The position numbers were made by a program, and so were the translations under genes. Source: DATAFT01 sp035544635 (GTDB lineage Bacteria; Acidobacteriota; Thermoanaerobaculia; Multivoradales; Multivoraceae). Taken from it: DNA of 5,298 bases. Positions 1-5,142 of the stretch are shown here, piece by piece. The notes below the pieces were generated by a model, which made no database searches, was not told the DNA's origin, and was given only the letters and a program-made list of their open reading frames with translations. Every line of letters starts with the position of its first letter. Position 1 is the first letter of the stretch. Where the stretch lies: the NCBI GenBank assembly GCA_035544635.1, contig DATKDQ010000076.1, forward strand, positions 1-5,298. Reading direction: 5' to 3'.

Positions 1-1047
1 CAGCGTGACGTGGTACGCGCCGATGTGCTGCGTGATGCCGCCCGACTCGGACGCCGCCACTCGCGACGAACGGATGCGGTCGAGCAGCGAGGTCTTGCCG
101 TGGTCGACGTGACCCATGACCGTGACCACCGGGGCGCGCGAGCGCAGATTCGCCTTGCGATCGGGCTGCCTGGCCTCCTCCTGGAGCTGGACCTCCTCCT
201 CGAAGCTCACCTGCATGGCCTCGATACCGAGCTCGGCGGCGAGCTCGGTCGCGGTCTTCACGTCGAGGACGTGATTGATGGTCGCCATCACGCCGCGCTT
301 CATCAACCGCTGGATCAGATCCTTCGCTAGCACGCCGAGCTTCTCGGCGAACTCGCGGACGGTCATACCCTCGGAGATCATGACCGGTCCGCTCGGACGC
401 GCGACGCCCGCGGCCTCACCCTCGTCTTCGCGCCGCTCCTTGCGCCGGCGCCGCCGCGCCGAGGCCCCGCCTTCCTCGTCCTCCACGATCGCTTCGCGCA
501 GGGAGGTAGGGCGGGCGCCCTTGGGCGCGGTGTCGCGCGACGGACGGGCCACCCGGAGCCCCTCGTCGCGAGCGGAGACGGTGCTCTCCACCGCCTCCGG
601 GCTCGGCGCCTCCGGGAAGGCCACCTCGCCGGGGGTCGAGGTGATCGGCGGTGCCGGCTCGGTCATCACGTCGGCCGTGCGCCCCAGGGGCGCGGTCGCG
701 GTCTCGGCGGCCGCGCCGCGCTCCCGCGCCGGGAGGGTGCGGATCCTGGGCTCGACCCTGTGGATGATCGTGCGGCGGCGCGGCGGGCGTAGCGGGTTGG
801 TGGGCGCGCGCCGCGCCGGGGTGCGTCGCACCACCGGGGCCGTCTTGGTCGCGGCCTCGTCCCGCAGGATGACCTCGCGCGGCTGGTGCTGGAGCTTCTT
901 GCCCGAGAGGATCGCCGAGATGATCTCGGTGTCGATGGTCTCGTCTTCGCCCTCGAGGCGCACGCCGATCGAGCGCAGCTTGAACACCAGGTCCTGCTGC
1001 GCGAGCCCCATCTTCTTCGCCAGATCACTGACTCGGATCTTCGCCAT
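1..1047 (-). CDS. infB: Translation initiation factor IF-2, N-terminal part (3' end beyond window)
   Basis: IF-2 is the GTPase that places initiator fMet-tRNA on the 30S subunit and promotes 50S joining in the cytoplasm. The 349 visible residues begin MAKIRVSDLAKKMGL, the first IF2_N domain (about 1-52). A low-complexity linker rich in Arg, Pro, Ala and Glu follows (about 53-220, with a basic RRRRRKERR run at 198-206). The second IF2_N domain starts near MISEGMTVREFAEKLGV (223-273). The GTPase domain opens with the P-loop GHVDHGKT at 312-319 and the switch I segment GGITQHIGAYHV at 336-347, where the window cuts the gene. The ATG is preceded by GGAGG (1057-1061) nine bases upstream. With the P-loop near residue 312 the linker is shorter than in E. 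coli IF-2. The gene is the third of rimP-nusA-infB. No stop or frameshift occurs in the visible frame, and the identification is essentially certain. Confidence 0.97.
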   Translation of the reverse strand, partial: MAKIRVSDLAKKMGLAQQDLVFKLRSIGVRLEGEDETIDTEIISAILSGKKLQHQPREVILRDEAATKTAPVVRRTPARRAPTNPLRPPRRRTIIHRVEPRIRTLPARERGAAAETATAPLGRTADVMTEPAPPITSTPGEVAFPEAPSPEAVESTVSARDEGLRVARPSRDTAPKGARPTSLREAIVEDEEGGASARRRRRKERREDEGEAAGVARPSGPVMISEGMTVREFAEKLGVLAKDLIQRLMKRGVMATINHVLDVKTATELAAELGIEAMQVSFEEEVQLQEEARQPDRKANLRSRAPVVTVMGHVDHGKTSLLDRIRSSRVAASESGGITQHIGAYHVTL

Positions 1048-1182
1048 GCGCGACTGCCTCCGCTCTCAAGCCGCCCCAGAATGGATGTTCGGCGCGGCGC
1101 CCGCTCGCCGACGGCGCGCCCACCCCGAGGTGCGGTGCCGGGCGATCGGCGCGGTGCCGTCGCATCGAATGGAATCGCACCA
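1048..1182 (-). other. nusA-infB spacer without ylxR
   Basis: These 135 bases separate nusA from infB on the minus strand. I see no ORF that could be ylxR or the L7Ae-like protein often found here in other phyla. The spacer holds the infB ribosome-binding site (GGAGG, 1057-1061). It also has an imperfect 12-base direct repeat in minus orientation (CGGCACCGCGCC, then CGGCACCGCACC seven bases later) and GC-rich dyads such as GGCGCG...CGCGCC. There is no T-tract and no convincing promoter, so read-through from nusA into infB is expected. Confidence 0.6.
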
Positions 1183-2691
1183 CTAGCTGCGCCCTCCCTC
1201 GTCGCCGCTATCGGGCTCGATGACAGCGGCCTCGGAGCCCTCGGCCGGCTCCCCGGTGGAGTCGCTCGCCTGCGGTGCGGACGGCTCGGTCTCCTGGAAC
1301 GCCTTGTTGAGAGCCGCCATGAAGTCCTGGTCGCCCATGGTCGAGCTCTCGGCGGCCCGCTCGGTGAAGGAGCTCAGGTCGAGCCCCGGCGCGGCCTCGG
1401 TGGCCTGCTTCGCCTCCGCCCACTCCCGCAGCGCCTGGGCCGTCTCCTCGTCCACGCCCTCGACCTCCTGGAGGTCGGCGGCGCTCGCCTCGAGGATCGC
1501 CTCGAGCGAGCCGAAGCCGGCGTCAGTGAGGCGCTGGACCACGGCCGCGGCGACCGGCGCGTCGCTCCAGTCGAGCGCCGGCGCCCCCGATCCGGCGTCG
1601 CCCTGGAGCATGCGCGCGAGCGCGCCCGCGACCTCGTCCTTCACGTCGGACTCGCTCTTGACGTCGATCTTCGAGCCCAGGAGCTCGGAGGCGAGGCGCA
1701 CGTTCTGCCCGCGCTTTCCGATCGCGAGCGAGAGCTGCTCGTCCTCGACGATCACGTCGAGGTGGGGGACCTCGCCGTGATGCGTCACCGAGACGCGCGT
1801 GATCTTCGCCGGCGCGAGCGCGCTCTGGGCGAAGGTGACGAGGTCGTCGCTGTATTCGATGATGTCGATCTTCTCGCCGCGAAGCTCGCGGATGATGGAC
1901 TGCACGCGAGAGCCCTTCATGCCGACGCAGGCACCGACCGGATCGACGTCACGTTCCCGGCTGTACACCGCCACCTTGGCGCGCTCGCCGGGGGCGCGGA
2001 CCGCCGTTTTGATCACCACCGTGCCGTCGTAGATCTCCGGGACCTCCATCTCGAAGAGCTTGACCAGCAGGCGAGGATCCGTGCGCGACAGCACGATCTG
2101 CGGGCCCTTGGGCTGGGTGTGGACGTCGATGATGACCCCGCGGATGCGCTCGCCCTGGCTGTAGCGCTCGTGGCGCGACTGCTCGCTGCGCGGGACCACC
2201 GCCTCGACTCCGCCGAGGTCGACGATGATGTCGCCGCGCTCGAAGCGGCGGACCGTGCCGTTGACGACGTCACCGACCTTGTCCTTGTACTCGTTCCAGA
2301 TCTTTTCGCGCTCGGCCTCACGGATGCGTTGGTAGAGCACCTGCTTGGCCGACTGCGCGGCGATCCGCCCCAGGCCGTCGGTCGAGATGGGAAGGTGGAT
2401 CTCCTCGCCGACCTGGGCGTCCGCCTTGTGGTCGCGCGCCTCTTCGACACTCCACTGGGCGAGCGGGTCCTCGACCTCCTCCACCACCTGCTTGACGATG
2501 AAGGCCTTGAACTTGCCCGTCTTGAGGTCGAGCTCGCTTCGCACCGGCTCCTTGATGCGGTGCTGCTTCTTGGCCGCGGACGCCATGGCGTCCTCGAGTG
2601 CGGCCACCCAGCGCGGCAGGTCGATGTCCTTCTCGTGGGCGACCTGACGCAGGACCTCGCCCAGGTCGCTCTCTTGGATTGTCGCGGGCAT
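1183..2691 (-). CDS. nusA: Transcription termination/antitermination factor NusA
   Basis: NusA binds RNA polymerase and nascent RNA, modulating pausing, intrinsic and Rho termination and antitermination. The 502-residue protein shows the family order. The N-terminal RNAP-binding domain covers about 1-135. The S1 domain covers about 139-203 (VGDVVNGTVRRFERGDIIVDLG). KH1 contains DPVGACVGMKGSRV at 250-263 and KH2 contains AIGKRGQNVRLASELLG at 323-339. After KH2 comes one helix-hairpin-helix (about 380-428), then an Asp/Glu/Ser-rich tail with an isolated segment GDQDFMAALNKAFQE (453-467). The two acidic repeats of gammaproteobacterial NusA are absent and the single HhH stands in their place. The ATG is preceded by GGGAAGGGA, and the start lies 21 bases after the rimP stop, so the two are surely cotranscribed. 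Because NusA acts on hairpins and pauses, it is a candidate regulator of the terminator in its own operon leader; that last point is inference. Confidence 0.97.
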   Translation of the reverse strand: MPATIQESDLGEVLRQVAHEKDIDLPRWVAALEDAMASAAKKQHRIKEPVRSELDLKTGKFKAFIVKQVVEEVEDPLAQWSVEEARDHKADAQVGEEIHLPISTDGLGRIAAQSAKQVLYQRIREAEREKIWNEYKDKVGDVVNGTVRRFERGDIIVDLGGVEAVVPRSEQSRHERYSQGERIRGVIIDVHTQPKGPQIVLSRTDPRLLVKLFEMEVPEIYDGTVVIKTAVRAPGERAKVAVYSRERDVDPVGACVGMKGSRVQSIIRELRGEKIDIIEYSDDLVTFAQSALAPAKITRVSVTHHGEVPHLDVIVEDEQLSLAIGKRGQNVRLASELLGSKIDVKSESDVKDEVAGALARMLQGDAGSGAPALDWSDAPVAAAVVQRLTDAGFGSLEAILEASAADLQEVEGVDEETAQALREWAEAKQATEAAPGLDLSSFTERAAESSTMGDQDFMAALNKAFQETEPSAPQASDSTGEPAEGSEAAVIEPDSGDEGGRS

Positions 2692-2712
2692 CTTGTTCCC
2701 TTCCCGACTGCT

Positions 2713-3177
2713 CTATAAATCGATCTCGAGTCGCGCCAGCGCGACTTGCTCGAGCGGCAGCTCGAGCGCTTCCCCCTGCTCCCGATCGCGTAGCGAGAGC
2801 CGGCCGCCGCCGGCCTCGGAGAACGCCTCCAGAGTGCCGACGATGGTCCTTCTCCGCCCGGTCTCCGGCACGCGGAAGGTGACTCGCACCAGGCGGCCGG
2901 TGAACCGACGGTAGTCGCGGGCTCCGTAGAGCTTGCGGTCCAGGCCCGGAGAGCTCACTTCGAGCACGTACGAGCCCAGTCCGAAGTCCTCGAGGTCGAG
3001 GAGCGCCGACGTCTGCTTCGAAAAGCTCTCGCAGTGTTCCAGGGTGACGCCGTCGGGGTGATCGATGAAGAAGCGCAGCACGCCGCCTTTGAGCTCGACC
3101 TCGAGCAGCTCGCAGCCTTCACTCTCGGCGATCCGCCGCAGCTCGCCCTCGGTCTTCTGGCTCCAGACGGGCGCCAC
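2713..3177 (-). CDS. rimP: Ribosome maturation factor RimP
   Basis: RimP assists late assembly of the 30S subunit in the cytoplasm. The 154-residue length is normal for the family. The N-terminal alpha/beta domain (about 1-83) contains GCELLEVELKGGVLRFFID (21-39), GVTLEHCESFSKQTSALLDLED (43-64, written here for position) and the family signature YVLEVSSPGLDR (70-81). The C-terminal SH3-like domain (about 84-154) includes FTGRLVRVTFR and ends RLEIDL. The start codon is GTG, not ATG. Upstream lies GAGGGAGG, two overlapping GAGG cores that would give spacings of seven and three bases to the GTG; the farther one fits normal use. It is the first gene of rimP-nusA-infB, ending TAG 21 bases before nusA. 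Its mRNA leader is about 188 nt and carries an intrinsic terminator, so expression is probably set by read-through of that terminator. Confidence 0.95.
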   Translation of the reverse strand: MAPVWSQKTEGELRRIAESEGCELLEVELKGGVLRFFIDHPDGVTLEHCESFSKQTSALLDLEDFGLGSYVLEVSSPGLDRKLYGARDYRRFTGRLVRVTFRVPETGRRRTIVGTLEAFSEAGGGRLSLRDREQGEALELPLEQVALARLEIDL

Positions 3178-3248
3178 GATCCTCCCTCGACGGACCCCCT
3201 CGCAGCGACGCGCCTTCCTTCGGAATTGCGGACTCGGGGCCCATCAAC

Positions 3249-3273
3249 AAAAAAGCGGGCCCGGAGCCCACTT
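3249..3273 (-). terminator. Intrinsic terminator inside the rimP leader
   Basis: On the minus strand the sequence is AAGUGGGC, loop UCCGG, GCCCGCUU, running into six consecutive U (3254 to 3249). The stem is eight pairs including two A-U at the base and one G-U. It lies about 72 bases upstream of the rimP start and about 95 bases downstream of the promoter start, on the same strand, so it can only act on the rimP operon leader or on a short RNA made from that promoter. On the plus strand it would have an A-tract before the stem and no T-tract after it, so it should not work in that direction. Confidence 0.8.
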
Positions 3274-3365
3274 CCACACGCGCACGAGCGAGACGCTTCG
3301 GCATCGAGTACGGGCGCCGGCCTCGACACCGAGAACGCCGCCGACGAGGCGTCCCCTCATCGACC
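3249..3365 (-). promoter_or_regulatory. Structured rimP leader RNA, candidate transcription attenuator
   Basis: Transcription from the promoter at 3373-3401 should begin near 3364-3367 and run through three stem-loops before reaching rimP. Hairpin 1 (3363 to 3341) has nine pairs, UCGAUGAGG with CCUCGUCGG, around loop GGACG. Hairpin 2 (3332 to 3298) has eleven uninterrupted pairs, UCGGUGUCGAG with CUCGAUGCCGA (two G-U), around a 13-nt loop. The third is the intrinsic terminator. A premature terminator ahead of rimP-nusA-infB is known from the gammaproteobacterial rimP-leader family in Rfam; I see the same logic here but cannot claim sequence homology. The alternative is a free-standing small RNA that ends at the terminator, but I find no second promoter between the terminator and rimP. 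Confidence 0.6.
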
Positions 3366-3372
3366 AAGCCGG

Positions 3373-3401
3373 ATTATAGGCGATGGGGGGCGTACCATCA
3401 A
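3373..3401 (-). promoter_or_regulatory. Sigma-70-type promoter for the rimP-nusA-infB operon
   Basis: The minus strand reads TTGATG (3401 to 3396), a spacer of exactly 17 bases, then a perfect TATAAT (3378 to 3373). Such an AT-rich hexamer stands out in a GC-rich context. Expected transcription start is around 3364-3367. The -35 box matches four of six consensus bases and lies inside an inverted repeat, so it could be blocked or stimulated by a bound regulator. Confidence 0.8.
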
Positions 3402-3432
3402 GGCAAGGGGTTTCCGAGCTCCTTGGGGTACG
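3391..3432. repeat. Imperfect inverted repeat over the rimP -35 box
   Basis: The left arm CGTACC-AT-CAAGG (3391-3403) and the right arm CCTTG-G-GGTACG (3421-3432) match as two blocks, CGTACC/GGTACG and CAAGG/CCTTG, with a two-against-one base offset between blocks, around a 17-base centre. It sits upstream of both predicted transcription starts (about 3365 on minus, about 3470 on plus), so it is probably a DNA site and not an RNA hairpin. It overlaps the rimP -35 and lies just upstream of the sigma-54-type element, as an operator or enhancer would. Confidence 0.45.
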
Positions 3433-3443
3433 ACCTTGCGTCG

Positions 3444-3459
3444 TGGCAGACCATTTGCA
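3444..3459 (+). promoter_or_regulatory. Sigma-54-type (-24/-12) promoter candidate for htrA
   Basis: The element reads TGGCAgaccatTTGCA. It matches the -24 core TGGCA and the -12 core TTGCA in full, and the GG and GC are separated by exactly ten bases, which sigma-54 requires. The predicted start is near 3470, giving a 5' leader of about 64 bases before the ATG at 3534. No good sigma-70 promoter is evident on the plus strand here. A response regulator that may belong to the NtrC class begins just after the protease gene, which fits sigma-54 use but does not prove it. Confidence 0.55.
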
Positions 3460-3480
3460 AAGCTTGGCACCTGGATTTGC
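3444..3480 (+). repeat. Tandem TGGCA-N4/5-ATTTGC direct repeat, 21-bp period
   Basis: Copy 1 is TGGCAgaccATTTGC (3444-3458) and copy 2 is TGGCAcctggATTTGC (3465-3480). They start 21 bases apart, two helical turns. The second copy has one extra base between its halves and so breaks the GG-N10-GC rule for sigma-54. The pair could be a promoter with a decayed duplicate, or two binding sites for one regulator. Confidence 0.5.
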
Positions 3481-3533
3481 CACCCCCCGGCGGCCGAAAG
3501 GGCGGTCGCGCCCAGCGAAAGGAACTGCGCTTC

Positions 3534-5012
3534 ATGAAGACCACGCGTAGCCAGCTCTTCGCGACGCTCGTCCTGACCAGCGCCGCCGTCCTGTTCGGCA
3601 TGATCCTGGCCGGTGGGGGGCAGCTCACGCCGGCCGGGTTCTCGGCGCCCGCCCCCCAGCGCGTGGTGGTGAGCGACACCGTCACCCCCGGCCTGCCCTC
3701 GTTCGCCGACCTGGCGGAGGCGGTGCTGCCGGCGGTGGTGACGGTGCGCGCGGTGACCATCGGCGCCAACCGGCCGACGGGCAACCCGTTCGAGTTCTTC
3801 TTCGGCCCACGCTCACCGCGTCAGGGCGAGCCGCGCGAGTATCGCGGCGAGGGCGCCGGGAGCGGCTTCGTGCTCTCCCCCGACGGCTGGATCGTCACCA
3901 ACCACCACGTCGTCGACGGCGCCACCTCGATCCACGTGGAGTTCGGCGGCCGGACTTTCGAGGCGGAGCTCAAGGGCAAGGACCCCACGACCGATCTGGC
4001 CCTGCTCAAACTCGAGAGTGGCGCCGACCTGCCGTATCTCACGCTCGGCGACAGCGACACGCTGCGGGTCGGCGACTGGGTGATGGCGGTCGGGAGCCCC
4101 CTCTACCTGCAGCAGTCGGTAACGGTCGGCGTGGTGAGCGCGATGGGCCGCAGCGGTCTCAACATCACCGACTCCTCGTTCGAGAACTTCATCCAGACCG
4201 ACGCCGCGATCAACCGCGGCAACTCCGGCGGGCCGCTCGTCAACCTCAGAGCCGAGGTGGTCGGTATCAACACCGCGATGAACTTCGGCGCCGAGAACAT
4301 CGGCTTCTCGGTGCCGGTCAACACCCTGGCCGCGATTCTCGACCAGCTCAAATCGACCGGGCGGGTACGGCGCGGCTATCTCGGCGTCAACATCACCAAT
4401 CTCGACCACGATACCGCCGAGGCGTTCGGCGTGGGCTCGACCGACGGGGCGCTGGTGCAGGAGGTGCAGCCGCGGAGCCCCGCTCAGGAGGCCGGGCTGC
4501 GCAATGGCGACATCATCGTCGCCGTCGACGGCAACCGGATCACCGATACCCGCCGGCTGATCGACTACGTCGCCGCTAAGCCTCCGGGCTCGAAGATCGA
4601 GCTCGAGTTGGTGCGCAGCGGCAAGGCCGTGGCCCGGACGGTGACGCTCGAGGAGCGTCCCCAGGGCGACCAGATCGCGCTGGTCCCGGAGCCCGGCCCA
4701 CAGAGCGAGATGGAGTGGCTCGGGGTCCAGTACCAGGACCTCTCTCCGGGGCTGCGCGAGATGCACGGCATCCCGGGCTCAGTCGAGGGGGTCTGGATCA
4801 CCGAGGTCGCGGCCTCGAGCCCGTTGATCGACCAGGGCATCCAGCCCGGCGACGTCGTCGCCGAGGTCAACGGCGAGCCGGTGGCGGATGCCGAGCAGTT
4901 CGTGACCCTGGTCTCGCGGATTCCGTCTGGCCAGTTCGCGCGGCTCTATGTGTGGCGGACCACCGGCGGCGACGAGGCGCAGGGCTTCTTCGCGGTGGTC
5001 CGGGTGCCGTAG
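3534..5012 (+). CDS. DegP/DegQ-type (HtrA) periplasmic serine protease with two PDZ domains
   Basis: This is an HtrA-family chaperone/protease that degrades misfolded envelope proteins. The 492-residue protein begins MKTTRSQLF and has a hydrophobic stretch at about 8-27, a signal peptide or anchor without a clear cleavage site. The trypsin-like domain (about 55-275) has the full catalytic triad: His125 in TNHHVV, Asp154 in TTDLALLKL and Ser231 in GNSGGPL. An extended loop (about 76-106) with NPFEFFFG resembles the regulatory LA loop of DegP/DegQ. PDZ1 starts at GYLGV (281) and runs to about 375; PDZ2 starts near EWLGVQY (394) and runs to about 490. Length and layout are those of DegP/DegQ, not the single-PDZ DegS. 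The ATG at 3534 was chosen over an in-frame TTG at 3423 because it has AAAGGA ten bases upstream and gives a proper signal sequence, whereas the extension would cover the promoter element. DegP and DegQ cannot be told apart here. Confidence 0.94.
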   Translation: MKTTRSQLFATLVLTSAAVLFGMILAGGGQLTPAGFSAPAPQRVVVSDTVTPGLPSFADLAEAVLPAVVTVRAVTIGANRPTGNPFEFFFGPRSPRQGEPREYRGEGAGSGFVLSPDGWIVTNHHVVDGATSIHVEFGGRTFEAELKGKDPTTDLALLKLESGADLPYLTLGDSDTLRVGDWVMAVGSPLYLQQSVTVGVVSAMGRSGLNITDSSFENFIQTDAAINRGNSGGPLVNLRAEVVGINTAMNFGAENIGFSVPVNTLAAILDQLKSTGRVRRGYLGVNITNLDHDTAEAFGVGSTDGALVQEVQPRSPAQEAGLRNGDIIVAVDGNRITDTRRLIDYVAAKPPGSKIELELVRSGKAVARTVTLEERPQGDQIALVPEPGPQSEMEWLGVQYQDLSPGLREMHGIPGSVEGVWITEVAASSPLIDQGIQPGDVVAEVNGEPVADAEQFVTLVSRIPSGQFARLYVWRTTGGDEAQGFFAVVRVP

Positions 5013-5014
5013 AT

Positions 5015-5046
5015 CGCAGGAAAGTGCTGTCTAGCACGTTCCTGCG
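5015..5046 (+). terminator. Strong hairpin directly after htrA stop
   Basis: Two bases after the TAG stop lies CGCAGGAA-A-GTGCT, loop GTCT, then AGCAC-G-TTCCTGCG. That is eight plus five pairs broken by a single A-G mismatch, in 32 bases. No T-tract follows (CTCGATCACTC), so it is not a classic intrinsic terminator. It may end or stabilise the htrA mRNA in a Rho-type or processing-type fashion, in either direction since the structure is symmetric. Confidence 0.5.
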
Positions 5047-5066
5047 CTCGATCACTCTGGCGCCGC

Positions 5067-5101
5067 GGACGGCGCGTTGTCGCGCGTCCCTTCGGACGCG
5101 C
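5067..5101 (+). repeat. Pair of mutually exclusive hairpins before the response regulator
   Basis: The segment GCGCGTCC (5082-5089) can pair to the left with GGACgGCGCG (5067-5076, one bulged G, loop TTGT; nine pairs using 5081-5089). It can equally pair to the right with GGACGCGC (5094-5101, loop CTTC; eight pairs). Only one can form at a time. No T-tract follows the right hairpin. The structure lies about 40 bases upstream of the response regulator start. Confidence 0.5.
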
Positions 5102-5130
5102 TCCCTGCCCGGATCGGGAACCCGCTACGT

Positions 5131-5136
5131 TAGACT
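5131..5136 (+). promoter_or_regulatory. Possible -10 box (TAGACT) for a near-leaderless response regulator mRNA
   Basis: TAGACT has the T-A-n-n-n-T core of a -10 element and ends six bases before the GTG at 5143, which has no Shine-Dalgarno sequence. That spacing would put the transcription start at or next to the start codon. No matching -35 is visible 17 bases upstream, so support is weak. Confidence 0.3.
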
Positions 5137-5142
5137 GCCGGC

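Larger units (their letters stand above)
3178..3533. other. Divergent control region between rimP and htrA
   Basis: I see no convincing protein gene in these 356 bases. Reading from rimP outward, the region holds the rimP ribosome-binding site, a GC-rich hairpin repeat (3230-3242), an intrinsic terminator (3249-3273, minus) and two strong RNA hairpins (3298-3332 and 3341-3363, minus). Next come a sigma-70 promoter (3373-3401, minus), an inverted repeat (3391-3432) and a sigma-54-type element with a neighbouring copy (3444-3480, plus). A small 5-bp hairpin GGGCG-GTCG-CGCCC (3500-3513) precedes the htrA ribosome-binding site AAAGGA (3518-3523). Confidence 0.8.

Noticed and set aside
275..1186. 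303-codon plus-strand ORF opposite infB
   Set aside because: The translation is Ser/Arg/Ala low complexity and lies antisense to the IF-2 N-terminal domains, which are certain.
886..2718. 610-codon plus-strand ORF opposite infB and nusA
   Set aside because: It is the antisense frame of nusA and the infB start. Its Leu/Asp/Arg/Val-rich translation reflects GC-rich codon structure, has no recognisable domain, and the opposite strand is clearly coding.
3205..3365. tRNA, SRP RNA or other housekeeping RNA gene in the rimP leader
   Set aside because: No cloverleaf or CCA end is visible. CCGAAGGAAGG (minus, near 3214-3224) only loosely resembles the SRP RNA GGAAGGAAGC motif and lies outside the hairpins, without the paired flanks.
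3465..3481. Second sigma-54-like site TTGGCAC...TTTGCC as a functional promoter
   Set aside because: GG and GC are 11 bases apart, not 10, which sigma-54 tolerates poorly. It is kept only as a repeat copy.
3423..3533. 37-codon N-terminal extension of the protease from a TTG
   Set aside because: It has no ribosome-binding site, would put non-signal sequence before the signal peptide, and contains the sigma-54-type element. ATG 3534 has a good ribosome-binding site and a normal signal sequence.
3119..3537. Other overlapping ORFs in the divergent region on both strands
   Set aside because: They overlap promoters, the terminator and rimP, lack ribosome-binding sites and show no recognisable protein features.
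3813..4766. 317-codon minus-strand ORF opposite the protease
   Set aside because: It is antisense to the trypsin and PDZ domains of the protease; rich in His, Asp, Val and Arg without domain signals.
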